A DNA stretch of 7,841 bases from Alphaproteobacteria bacterium (GCA_016869335.1 VGEJ01000109.1:1-7841); one strand, 5' to 3'. Numbered from the stretch's first letter, positions 1 to 6,700 are shown. Numbers and translations: made by a program. The notes: generated by a model not told the origin, from the sequence alone.

Positions 1-311
1 AGGCTGCCAGCGTAGTTCTGCCCGCGCACCTCGAGACCCTCGCGGATCGGCTCGCGGTCGGCCAGCACATTTGGCTCGTGCGGCAACTGCACCAGGGTGT
101 TGGCGTCCTGGCCCGCCATCGTGAGGATGCCGCGCGGTCTGTGGTACTTGAACGAGCGTGACAAGGTCCGGACGCCGTGGGCAGCCAGCGCACTTGCGAT
201 GGTATCGCCGGCGAGCCCCGTATAGCGCTCACCCTCGAAGCGGAACGCGATCGGCGCGGAGCGGTCGAGGAGGAGGCCGGCCGGAGCCGACAGCCGTTCT
301 GGCTCGCTCAT
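1..311 (-). CDS. soxA: Sarcosine oxidase alpha subunit-like protein, N-terminal part (runs off left edge)
   Basis: This is the first 103 residues of a gene whose remainder lies beyond position 1. The alpha subunit of heterotetrameric sarcosine oxidase carries the NAD and folate parts of an enzyme that oxidatively demethylates N-methyl amino acids in the cytoplasm. The visible part is the N-terminal Fer2_4-type (ferredoxin-like fold) domain: a GLAGDTIASAL segment at residues 32-42, then RSFKYHRPRG at 52-61, then PNVLADREPIREGLEV at 80-95, all in family order. There is no cysteine in these 103 residues, which fits family knowledge that this domain does not bind an iron-sulfur cluster in SoxA. 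The ATG at 311 overlaps the soxD stop in an ATGA, so translation is coupled. Family members are usually close to 1000 residues. soxG is expected downstream but is outside the window. Confidence 0.85.
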   Translation of the reverse strand, partial: MSEPERLSAPAGLLLDRSAPIAFRFEGERYTGLAGDTIASALAAHGVRTLSRSFKYHRPRGILTMAGQDANTLVQLPHEPNVLADREPIREGLEVRGQNYAGS

Positions 312-604
312 GTCGCGCGGCCGTTCGGCGCGAGGTCGAGGCGCGCCGAGTACATCTCGGACGCGCGATAGGTACGCAGGATCTGATCGCTGCGAGTGTC
401 GCGCTCGGCTATGAACCAGTAGGCCGTCGGCACGTGCATCCACCACTCGCGCACGACCCCCGCCTGGTTGTCGTGAAGGAAGACGTACGCGGCCCACTCG
501 GCGTCCGTGCACCGCGCATGGTCGGGGGGCGCGACGACCTCGCCGTGACAGACGAACTCGGAGATGTTGCGGGGCCCGTTCAACGGGCAGTGCATCAGTT
601 TCAT
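308..604 (-). CDS. soxD: Sarcosine oxidase delta subunit-like protein, divergent zinc site
   Basis: This 98-residue protein is the small structural subunit of the SoxBDAG-type complex. Family signals are the N-terminal CPLNGPRN (residues 6-13), EFVCHGEV (16-23), W38-A-A-Y and the C-terminal WFIAERDTRSDQILRTY block (63-79). In characterised delta subunits zinc is held by two Cys in a CPxCG motif and by a His and Cys in an HxxxC motif. Here C6 and H57 remain, but the second Cys is N9 and the last is A61, so half the site is missing. I recall database proteins annotated as SoxD with the same CPLNG pattern, so this is probably a clade feature rather than an error. It starts 8 bases after the soxB stop; a GAGG ribosome site overlaps that stop. 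A second ATG three codons in is possible. The stop overlaps the soxA start. Confidence 0.85.
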   Translation of the reverse strand: MKLMHCPLNGPRNISEFVCHGEVVAPPDHARCTDAEWAAYVFLHDNQAGVVREWWMHVPTAYWFIAERDTRSDQILRTYRASEMYSARLDLAPNGRAT

Positions 605-612
605 TTGGCGCC

Positions 613-1854
613 TCAGTGGCCGACCGAGGCCGCGCCCTTCTCGCCGACCAGGCGGAAGTCGTCGAAGCGGGCGAGCGCGAACGGTGCCAGGACGCCGGGA
701 ACCTTGCCCGTGCCCACCGCTTCGGCCATGCGCTTTCCGCACACCGGGGTCGCCTTGAAGCCCCACGTGCCCCAGCCGGCGTCGATCCAGTAGTTGGCGA
801 CCGGCGTCGCGCCGAGGATGGGAGCGAAGTCGGGGGTCATGTCGGCCATGCCGGCCCATTGGCGAAGCACCTTGACCTCGGCGAGAAACGGAAACAGCTC
901 CAGCATGTGCGCCATCAGGCTTTCCTTGAAATCGAGCGTCGAGCGCGAGGAGTAGAGCGCGTAGGGATCGGTCGAGCCACCCATGACCAGCTCGCCGCGG
1001 TCGCTCTGCGACACATAGACGTGGAGGCTGCCCGAGACGACGATCAGGTCGAGGAATGGCTTGAGCGGCTGCGAGACGCATGCCTGGAGCGGCACGGTGC
1101 GGATCGGCAGGCGGAAGCCCGCCATCGCCGCGAGCAGGCTGCTCGATCCGGCGACCGCCTGGATGGCGTGGCCGCAGCCGATCCTGCCACGGTTGGTGAG
1201 CACCGCCCGGATGCGCCCGCCGGCGATCTCAAGTCCGGTGACCTCGGTGAGCTGGTGCAGGTGGACGCCGCGGCGAGCCGCCTGGGCGGCATAGCCCCAC
1301 GCCACCGCGTCGTGGCGTGCGATCGCGCCCGGGCCATGGTAGAGCGCCGCGAGAATCGGGTAGCGGACGTCCTCCGAGAGGTTGAGCTCGGGACAGAGGC
1401 GGCCGATCTCGTCGGGAAAGATCAGCTCGGAGTCGACGCCCAGATGCTTGTTGACCTCGGCGCGCCAGCGCATCGTCCGGACGGCCGCATCGGTGTGGGC
1501 GAGCGTCAGGTGGCCGCGCTCGGAATACAGGATGTTGAAATCCAGCTCGTTGCTCAGGCCCTGAAAGAGCCGCACGGACTCATCGTAGAATCGCACCCCT
1601 TCGGGGGTAAGGTAGTTCGAACGGATGATCGCCGTGTTGCGACCCGTGTTGCCGCCGCCGAGGTAGCCCTTGTCCAGCACCGCGACGTTGCTGATGCCCC
1701 AGTCGTGGACGAGGTAGTAGGCGGTCGCCAGGCCGTGCCCACCCCCGCCGATGATGACGACGTCGTAGGCGTCCTTGAGGTCCGGGGCCGGGGGAAGCAC
1801 CGGCCCGACGCGAGCGCCGTTCACAAGACCCGAAAGCAACAAACCGAACGGCAT
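613..1854 (-). CDS. soxB: Sarcosine oxidase beta subunit-like FAD/FMN oxidoreductase
   Basis: This 413-residue protein matches the usual length of about 405-418. The beta subunit carries the FAD that oxidises sarcosine or a related N-methyl amino acid, plus a covalent FMN at the interface with the alpha subunit. Visible parts are a Rossmann dinucleotide loop VVIIGGGGHG at 32-41, a glycine-rich GGGNTGRN segment at 66-73, and ARHDAVAWGY at 179-188, whose His181 aligns with the flavinylated histidine of the family. The C-terminal amine-oxidase-type block is WIDAGWGTWGFKATP at 356-370, where canonical SoxB has a second glycine in place of W364. A strong GGAGG ribosome site lies 6 bases before the ATG. 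It is first in the soxB-soxD-soxA operon. Residues 80-145 differ from the classical sequence as I remember it, so the substrate may be an N-methyl amino acid other than sarcosine. Confidence 0.9.
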   Translation of the reverse strand: MPFGLLLSGLVNGARVGPVLPPAPDLKDAYDVVIIGGGGHGLATAYYLVHDWGISNVAVLDKGYLGGGNTGRNTAIIRSNYLTPEGVRFYDESVRLFQGLSNELDFNILYSERGHLTLAHTDAAVRTMRWRAEVNKHLGVDSELIFPDEIGRLCPELNLSEDVRYPILAALYHGPGAIARHDAVAWGYAAQAARRGVHLHQLTEVTGLEIAGGRIRAVLTNRGRIGCGHAIQAVAGSSSLLAAMAGFRLPIRTVPLQACVSQPLKPFLDLIVVSGSLHVYVSQSDRGELVMGGSTDPYALYSSRSTLDFKESLMAHMLELFPFLAEVKVLRQWAGMADMTPDFAPILGATPVANYWIDAGWGTWGFKATPVCGKRMAEAVGTGKVPGVLAPFALARFDDFRLVGEKGAASVGH

Positions 1855-1966
1855 CGCCTGCCTCCGCTGCCGGCACTAGACCCGTCCGCCCGACGACCGT
1901 CAAGTGCAGACCGCTCGCAGCCTCGCCGCGTTCGTGCGATGCTTGGATCAGCGCCAGGAGGGGATC

Positions 1967-2302
1967 ATGTACGTTCGCTGCGGCTTTTTCGAGGGCGAAG
2001 TCGCATCCGAGGACCGCGCCCGGTTCGATGCGTTCTGGGAGGAGATCGCGCTGCCGCTCGCCCGCCGGCTGCCGGGGATCCGGAGCGCCCGGATCTTGCG
2101 CGGGCGCCAGTACGAGCCCGACGCGCCCCGCTTCTACCAGGTGGTCGAGCTGAGCTTCGGCAGCCTCGCCGATATCGAGGCGGCGCTGGCCTCGCCGGTC
2201 AGGGCCGAGATCCGCGCCCGCTACGCCGAGTTCGCGCCGCTGTTCAAGGGCCGCCTCACGCACATCAATTGCGAGGTCTGTGCCGACACCGACGGGCGCT
2301 AG
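1967..2302 (+). CDS. EthD-family / dimeric alpha-beta barrel small protein
   Basis: A 111-residue protein resembling the EthD family, ferredoxin-like folds that dimerise into an alpha/beta barrel. These proteins often accompany oxidative catabolic genes, though their reactions are mostly undefined. Supporting features are a first strand at YVRCGFFEG, a long amphipathic helix with RFDAFWEEIALPLARRLPG (about residues 19-37), then strands at ARILRGRQY and FYQVVELSF, and a closing HINCEV strand. I start it at the ATG at 1967 because AGGAGG sits 5 bases upstream at 1956-1961; the open frame extends to 1904 but that part is not family-like. It is divergent from soxB, with 112 bases between the start codons, so the two may share control. 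A GGCGC/GCGCC hairpin spans the stop codon. A monooxygenase-type (ABM) assignment is possible. Confidence 0.7.
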   Translation: MYVRCGFFEGEVASEDRARFDAFWEEIALPLARRLPGIRSARILRGRQYEPDAPRFYQVVELSFGSLADIEAALASPVRAEIRARYAEFAPLFKGRLTHINCEVCADTDGR

Positions 2303-2317
2303 AGCGCCGCCCGGAAG

Positions 2318-2395
2318 TGGGGCGAGCGACGGGACTTGAACCCGTGACCCCTAGATCCACAGTCTAGTGCTCTAACCAGCTGAGCTACGCTCGCC
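2318..2395 (-). tRNA. tRNA-His (anticodon GTG)
   Basis: The reverse strand folds into a complete cloverleaf. The acceptor stem GCGAGCG/CGCTCGC pairs perfectly over 7 bp, the D arm begins TAGCTCAGCTGG, and the anticodon stem CTAGA/TCTAG closes the loop CTGTGGA with GTG at plus positions 2358-2360. The T arm ACGGG-TTCAAGT-CCCGT is canonical. The CCA end is encoded (2318-2320). A G precedes position 1 (the -1 base, at 2395) and the discriminator is C73, giving the classical G-1:C73 histidine identity pair. It lies 15 bases from the end of the convergent EthD-like gene and 30 bases beyond the host-attachment gene on the same strand. Confidence 0.97.
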
Positions 2396-2425
2396 GCAAC
2401 GCAACATCCGGGCCGCGTGGCCGCC

Positions 2426-2911
2426 TTAACTACGAACCGCGCCGGTTGCCGTCAAGGCTCTTCCTGGCCCGGCCGCGGCAGGGTGTAAGGGGGGGGCGAG
2501 ATGCTGGGCCAGATCGTGGATGCTGAGATGAGTCAGGTCCTTGGCGTGCTCGGCAACCACCTTGGCGGCCGTCTCTTTGGTCAGACCGGCACGCACTTCG
2601 CCCAGGCTCTTCGGCGGCAGTATCAGCACGAGCCTGTCGAACTCGCGCCGGTGACTCGCCTCGTTCAGGACCCTGACCACCTCGCGGGCGAAGATCGTCC
2701 TCTCGTGCTGATGGAAATCGACGCGGGGCGTGATCGAGTGGCGGGTGCCATCATGCGCGCTCCCCTGCACGCGGCCAGGACGCTCGGCCCCGATCTCGCG
2801 GGTGGGCCCGTGCGTCGCCGCGAGCATGAAGGGTAGCGCCGGCGCGAGGCCGGTCCCCGCCCCAGCGTTCAGGAGCACGCGCGCACGCGCACCGTCCGCC
2901 ACCAGCCCCAC
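2426..2911 (-). CDS. Host attachment family protein (PF10116-like), likely N-terminally frameshifted
   Basis: This 161-residue frame matches proteins named for attachment to host cells, a small cytosolic-looking family distantly related to release-factor-like domains; its biochemical role is unclear. Family signals are LVADGARARV near the start, PTREIGAERPGRV at about 36-48, then PRVDFHQ, FAREVVRVLNEA, FDRLVLILPPKSLGEVR and AKDLTHLSIHDLAQHL. The frame opens at a GTG (2911) with no good ribosome site. Seventeen bases upstream is an ATG (2928) with GAGGAG seven bases before it, and it encodes MKAAKTW, the expected family N-terminus, in another frame. One missing base between the W codon and the LVADG codons explains this. 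At the other end an 8-C run precedes an extended tail, HPAAAGPGRALTATGAVRS, that does not look conserved. Either the gene is decaying or the assembly has indels. Confidence 0.75.
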   Translation of the reverse strand: MGLVADGARARVLLNAGAGTGLAPALPFMLAATHGPTREIGAERPGRVQGSAHDGTRHSITPRVDFHQHERTIFAREVVRVLNEASHRREFDRLVLILPPKSLGEVRAGLTKETAAKVVAEHAKDLTHLSIHDLAQHLAPPLHPAAAGPGRALTATGAVRS

Positions 2912-2928
2912 GTCTTCGCAGCCTTCAT

Positions 2929-2938
2929 GGTCAACTCC
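2929..2938 (-). promoter_or_regulatory. Ribosome binding site supporting ATG at 2928
   Basis: On the reverse strand GAGGAG followed by TTGACC precedes the ATG at 2928. This is a far better initiation context than the GTG at 2911, the first start in the long reading frame, and is the main evidence that the host-attachment gene originally began at 2928. Confidence 0.6.
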
Positions 2939-2992
2939 TCGATTCAGGGCGGTATGAGAGATGGCTCCGGCAAGCCGGCGCCTTGATCCAGG

Positions 2993-4150
2993 TCAGCGGA
3001 ACAGTCGCCCGAGCCGCGCCACCGCCTCGTCCAGCACGTGGTCTTCCTTGGCGAAGCAGAAGCGCGCCAGGTGCTCGACGCCGCCACCGGCATAGAACGC
3101 GCTGACCGGGAGCGCCGTGACCTTGGCCTGCTCGGTAATATGGGTGCAGAAGGCCTCGTCGCCACCGTTGAAGCCGAGCGGCCGGAAATCCGCGTTGATG
3201 AAGTAGGTGCCGCCGGAGTCGAGCACCGTGAAGCCGACCGCGCCGAGGCCGTGGGCCAGGCGGTCGCGCTTCTCCTGCATGTCGCCGGCGAGCGCCCGGT
3301 AGTAGGCGTCATCCTTGCCCAAGCCGTAGGCGACGGCGCGTTGCAGATTGGGCGCCGTGGTGAACACCAGGAACTGGTGCGCCCGGGCGATCGTCTGGAT
3401 CAGCGCCGGCGCGGCCGTGCAGTAGCCCACCTTCCAGCCAGTGAGCGAGAAGGTCTTGCCGGCCGAGCCGATGTGCACGGAGCGCTCGCGCATGCCGGGC
3501 AGCGTGATGAGCGGGATATGACGCCGGCCATCGAACACGATGTGCTCATAGACCTCGTCGCAGACCGCATACGCGTCATAGCGGATCACCAGCTCGGCGA
3601 TGCACCCGAGCTCCTCCCGGGTGTAGACCTTGCCGGCCGGGTTGTGCGGATTGTTGAGGAGCACCAGTTTGGTCCGGGGCGAGAACGCTGCCTCGAGACG
3701 GTCCTGGCGCAGCTCCCAGGCGGGCGGCTCCAGCCTCACATAGCGCGGCACCGCGCCGCCGCGGCGCAGGATTGGAACATAGGAGTCATAGAGCGGCTCG
3801 AACAGCACCACTTCATCGCCTGGATTGAGAAGCCCGAGGAGGCAGGCGAGCAGCCCCTCGGTCGCGCCCGTGGTCACCAAGACCTCGCGCTGCCAGTCGA
3901 CATCGAGGCCATAGAACCGCTTGTCGTGCGCGGCGACCGCCTGGCGCAGCTCGGGCACCCCCATCATCGGCGGATACTGGTTCGGCCGATCCTCGAGCGC
4001 CTCGGCTGCCTTGGCGCGCACGTCGGCCGGCCCGTTGCCCGAGGGGAAGCCTTGGCCGAGGTTGATCGAGTCGTGCTCCTTGGCGAGCAGCGACATGACC
4101 TCGAAGATCGAGGTGCCCATCGCGGCGAAGAGCGCGTTCGGTTGCTTCAT
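2993..4150 (-). CDS. PLP-dependent aminotransferase, class I/II (kynurenine/methionine aminotransferase type)
   Basis: This 385-residue fold-type I aminotransferase transfers an amino group to a 2-oxo acid in the cytoplasm. Family motifs are in order: INLGQGFPSG at 29-38, NQYPPMMGVPELRQA at 57-71, TTGATEG at 93-99, NNPHNPAGKVY at 166-176 (N170 contacts PLP), CDEVYEH at 197-203 (D198 contacts the pyridine nitrogen), SAGKTFSLTGWKVGY at 229-243 with the PLP lysine K232, and R363 as the substrate carboxylate arginine. The early INLGQGFP motif and overall sequence favour the kynurenine-oxoglutarate / methionine aminotransferase group over aspartate aminotransferases, but the substrate cannot be read off. 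I start at the ATG at 4150; the open frame extends to 4348 through low-complexity, non-family sequence. The host-attachment gene follows 64 bases downstream on the same strand. The VOC gene diverges 89 bases upstream. Confidence 0.92.
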   Translation of the reverse strand: MKQPNALFAAMGTSIFEVMSLLAKEHDSINLGQGFPSGNGPADVRAKAAEALEDRPNQYPPMMGVPELRQAVAAHDKRFYGLDVDWQREVLVTTGATEGLLACLLGLLNPGDEVVLFEPLYDSYVPILRRGGAVPRYVRLEPPAWELRQDRLEAAFSPRTKLVLLNNPHNPAGKVYTREELGCIAELVIRYDAYAVCDEVYEHIVFDGRRHIPLITLPGMRERSVHIGSAGKTFSLTGWKVGYCTAAPALIQTIARAHQFLVFTTAPNLQRAVAYGLGKDDAYYRALAGDMQEKRDRLAHGLGAVGFTVLDSGGTYFINADFRPLGFNGGDEAFCTHITEQAKVTALPVSAFYAGGGVEHLARFCFAKEDHVLDEAVARLGRLFR

Positions 4151-4239
4151 GGTGCTCGCGGGACCGTGATTGGGACGCTCGCCGCGGCCATGATAGCAGG
4201 TGCCTCGGCCGCTGCGTGGGCAGTCCGAGGAAGATGGCG

Positions 4240-4626
4240 ATGACGACACGCGGGACGTTCTATCGGAACGAGCTGGCGGTGCGGGACGTCGCGCGCAGCA
4301 AGAAGTTCTATGGCGATCTGATCGGCTGGAGGGCCGACGAGATGCCAATGGGCGATGGCTCCACCTATACGGTGCTGATGAAGTCCGACGGTCCCGCCGG
4401 CGGGCTCATGCGGATGCCCGTGGAGCACGGCTCGATGCCGCCACAGTGGCTGCCGTACGTGGCGGTGGACGATGTCGATGCGGCGGCGGCGAAGGTCGCG
4501 CGGCTCGGCGGGCAGGTCGTGGCGCCGGCGTTCGATATGCCCACCGTCGGCCGCATCTGCATCATCGCGGACCCAGATGGCGCGCGCCTCGGCCTGATCA
4601 AGCCGGCGCCGCAACAACCCCGCTAG
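4240..4626 (+). CDS. VOC / glyoxalase-fold family protein
   Basis: A 128-residue protein of the vicinal oxygen chelate superfamily, built from two beta-alpha-beta-beta-beta halves (about residues 7-60 and 70-122). Typical signals are ELAVRDVARSKKFYGDLIGW at 11-30, the YVAVDDVDAAAAKVARLGG segment at 73-91, and DPDGARLGL at 111-119. Position 11 is Glu where many members have a metal-binding His, and the usual C-terminal metal Glu is not obvious, so catalysis by the canonical metal mechanism is uncertain; many such proteins have no known substrate. ATGs at 4234 and 4240 are both possible. I prefer 4240 because GAGGA at 4227-4231 is 8 bases away, against 2 for 4234. The gene diverges from the aminotransferase and converges on the SDR gene with 17 bases between them. 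Confidence 0.85.
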   Translation: MTTRGTFYRNELAVRDVARSKKFYGDLIGWRADEMPMGDGSTYTVLMKSDGPAGGLMRMPVEHGSMPPQWLPYVAVDDVDAAAAKVARLGGQVVAPAFDMPTVGRICIIADPDGARLGLIKPAPQQPR

Positions 4627-4643
4627 TCCAAGCCTGGAGCGGC

Positions 4644-5486
4644 TCAGCTCTCGGCCCAGTCGCGCAGCGTGCCGTCGGGCGCCCGCGCGATGTAGCCGGC
4701 ATCGACCGGCAGCTCGATGCCGTTGATGTAGGCGGCCTCGTCCGAGGCGAGGAACAGCGCGGCGTAGGCGGTATCCCAGCCGGTGCCCATGGTGCCGGTC
4801 GGGCTGCGCTGATCGCGCAGCGCCAACATGGCCTCGAAATCACCGCCGGCGAACGCCTCGGAATAGGCCGCGCGCAGGCCGACCTCGATCATCGGGGTGC
4901 GCATCACGCCGGGCAGGATGGCGTTGCAGCGAATGCCCTGATCGGCGTAGCGCGCGGCGATCGAGCGGGTCAGCGCGCCGATGCCGGCCTTGCTGCACGA
5001 GTACGAGATGTAGGAATGCCCGAGCCAGCGCACCGCGGCGACCGAGGAGATGTTGACGATGGCGCCGTCGCGCTGCGCCAGCATGTGCGGCAGCGCTTGC
5101 TTGCAGGTCAGGAACATGCCGGTGAGGTTAGTGTCCATGACGCGGCGCCACGCTTCGAGGCTCTGTTCGATCGGCCCGCCCATCTCGAGGATACCGACGT
5201 TGTTGTGCAGGATGTCGATGCGACCGAACGCGGCGATGCACGCCGCGACCATCGCCGCGACGTCCGCCTCGCTGGTGACGTCCGCCGCGTGCGCCCGCGC
5301 GGTGCCGCCCGCGGCGGCGATGATGGCGCGGGTCTCCTCGGCGGCCGCCAGGTTGCGGTCGGCGGCGAACACGCGCGCCCCCTCGCGCGCGTAGAGCACG
5401 GCCGCCGCCTTGCCGTTGCCCCAGCCCGGGCCGACCGAGCCGGCGCCGACGACGAGCGCCACCTTTCCTGCGACGCGGCCTGGCAT
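4644..5486 (-). CDS. Short-chain dehydrogenase/reductase (SDR), probably NAD-dependent
   Basis: This 280-residue classical SDR oxidises or reduces an alcohol/ketone with a nicotinamide cofactor. Seen are a cofactor loop GAGSVGPGWG at 14-23 (longer than the usual TGxxxGIG), D43 at the end of the second strand (an acidic residue there favours NAD over NADP), DV at 69-70, NNVG at 95-98, the catalytic serine in NISS at 145-148, and Y162-x3-K166. PGVMRTPM at 192-199 closes the cofactor pocket. It is about 30 residues longer than the typical 250, partly from residues 200-235 before the conserved C-terminal strand. Its ATG overlaps the stop of the upstream enolase-superfamily gene by one base (TGATG), so the two are translated together. 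Pairing with a dehydratase suggests it oxidises a 2-keto-3-deoxy acid sugar, as in the L-fucose and L-rhamnose oxidative pathways. That role is inferred. Confidence 0.9.
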   Translation of the reverse strand: MPGRVAGKVALVVGAGSVGPGWGNGKAAAVLYAREGARVFAADRNLAAAEETRAIIAAAGGTARAHAADVTSEADVAAMVAACIAAFGRIDILHNNVGILEMGGPIEQSLEAWRRVMDTNLTGMFLTCKQALPHMLAQRDGAIVNISSVAAVRWLGHSYISYSCSKAGIGALTRSIAARYADQGIRCNAILPGVMRTPMIEVGLRAAYSEAFAGGDFEAMLALRDQRSPTGTMGTGWDTAYAALFLASDEAAYINGIELPVDAGYIARAPDGTLRDWAES

Positions 5487-6640
5487 CACTGGTGCTCGTA
5501 CCAGCCCTTCTCGCCGTGCCGTTGGTAGTGCTCGTGGTACTTCTCGACCGCGGCGCGGTCGAGCGCGACGCCGAGGCCCGGGGTCTCGGCCGGCGCGACG
5601 CCGCCGTCCCTGACGTGCCAGGGTTCGCCGGCAACGCAATCGTCCTCGATCCAGTCGAACAGGGCTTGGGCCGGGCGATCGGCCTGCGGGCAGATCACCC
5701 CGAAGTGCGCCATCGCCGCCCACGAGATGCCGAGCTCGAGGCTCGAGCGCAGCCAGAAGCGCTTGTTGTGCGACTCGGCGATGGCCGCCTCGCGGCACGT
5801 CTTGGCGATGCCGCCATGGACGTGGAGATCGCCCACGACGCTGTCGATGGCCGGGTAGTGCACGATCATCTCGTAGTCGGTGCAGTGGCTCGAGACCGGG
5901 ATGCCGTAATCGCGCCGGATGCGCTCGAGATCGGCGAGCCGCGCCACCGGCTCCTCGAGGTTGGCGAGGTCGCAGGCGCGCGTGGCATCGAGGTAGCGCC
6001 GACACTGGTCCATGGTGTAGGCCATGTTCATGTCGACGCCGATGGCGATGTCGGGGCCGAGCGCTTCGCGGATCGCCTGCGTCGCCGCGATGTCGCAATC
6101 GACCGAGTAGCGCGCGATCTTGAACTCGTAGAACGTGGCGCCCGAGCGCGCCACCGCCTCGCGCGCGTAGTCCGCCATGAGCTTGGGGATTTCCTTCTCG
6201 GTGTGGTTGGTGCGCTCGCGCACGACGATCGAGCCATAGGCGACGAACGGCGCCGCTCGGCGCACGCGCCCGCCCATCACCTGATAGACGGGCAGGCCGG
6301 CGCGCTTGCCGGCGATGTCCCAGAGCGCCATCTCGATGCCCGCGAAGGCGGCCTCCTCGGAGGCGTCCTTGAGCCCGCCGAAGTCGTTGTGCTGTTTCAC
6401 ACAGAGCCGGCGCGCGGTCTCCACCTCCTCGACCCGGAGGCCCTTGATGCGGGGCAGGAACTTGCCACGGATGGTGGCCGCCGACTTGGCGTAGGGCGCC
6501 TCGCCCAGCCCGATCAGCCCATCATCGGTCTCGACCTCGAGGATGGTGCGGGTGAAGCCATCCGACCAGCCCTGCGAGAAGCCGTAGGGGAACAGGGTGG
6601 GCACGGTGACGACGGTGGTGCGGATATCGGCGATCTTCAT
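5486..6640 (-). CDS. Enolase-superfamily (mandelate racemase/glucarate dehydratase-like) protein with atypical active site
   Basis: This 384-residue protein has the N-terminal capping domain (to about 125) and the TIM-barrel domain of the mandelate racemase/muconate lactonising group. Such enzymes abstract a proton next to a carboxylate using Mg2+, commonly to dehydrate acid sugars. Metal ligands by pattern are D203 (GVDMN), E229 (LEEP) and probably H252 (SSHC), where relatives have Glu, Asp or Asn. The KxK motif reads E172-F-K174, and the Asp-His dyad reads D271 (GDLHVHGG) with R298 (WLRSSLELGIS) in place of the histidine. The tail PGLGVALDR plus a Tyr/His-rich end resembles glucarate dehydratase relatives. 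The ATG is at 6640; the ribosome site is weak. It leads the pair with the SDR gene. Fold is sure; substrate and even reaction type are not. Confidence 0.88.
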   Translation of the reverse strand: MKIADIRTTVVTVPTLFPYGFSQGWSDGFTRTILEVETDDGLIGLGEAPYAKSAATIRGKFLPRIKGLRVEEVETARRLCVKQHNDFGGLKDASEEAAFAGIEMALWDIAGKRAGLPVYQVMGGRVRRAAPFVAYGSIVVRERTNHTEKEIPKLMADYAREAVARSGATFYEFKIARYSVDCDIAATQAIREALGPDIAIGVDMNMAYTMDQCRRYLDATRACDLANLEEPVARLADLERIRRDYGIPVSSHCTDYEMIVHYPAIDSVVGDLHVHGGIAKTCREAAIAESHNKRFWLRSSLELGISWAAMAHFGVICPQADRPAQALFDWIEDDCVAGEPWHVRDGGVAPAETPGLGVALDRAAVEKYHEHYQRHGEKGWYEHQ

Positions 6641-6700
6641 GACGGACCCGGGGTGGCTGCGCGCCGCAGCTTACCCCACCCCCCGCCCCGGCGGAATGCG

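Noticed and set aside
2295..2308. GGCGCT/AGCGCC hairpin at the EthD stop as a terminator
   Set aside because: The stem is short, the loop is 2-4 bases and no T tract follows, so a rho-independent terminator is not supported.
616..2367. 583-codon open frame on the plus strand
   Set aside because: It lies antisense to soxB and runs through the EthD-like gene and the tRNA. Its protein is Arg/Ala/Asp-rich with no family pattern, as expected for a shadow frame in high-GC DNA.
3038..4243. 401-codon plus-strand frame
   Set aside because: Antisense to the aminotransferase, which has all catalytic motifs; composition is typical of a shadow.
4200..5528. 442-codon plus-strand frame
   Set aside because: Overlaps the VOC gene in a different frame and is antisense to the SDR gene; no recognisable domain.
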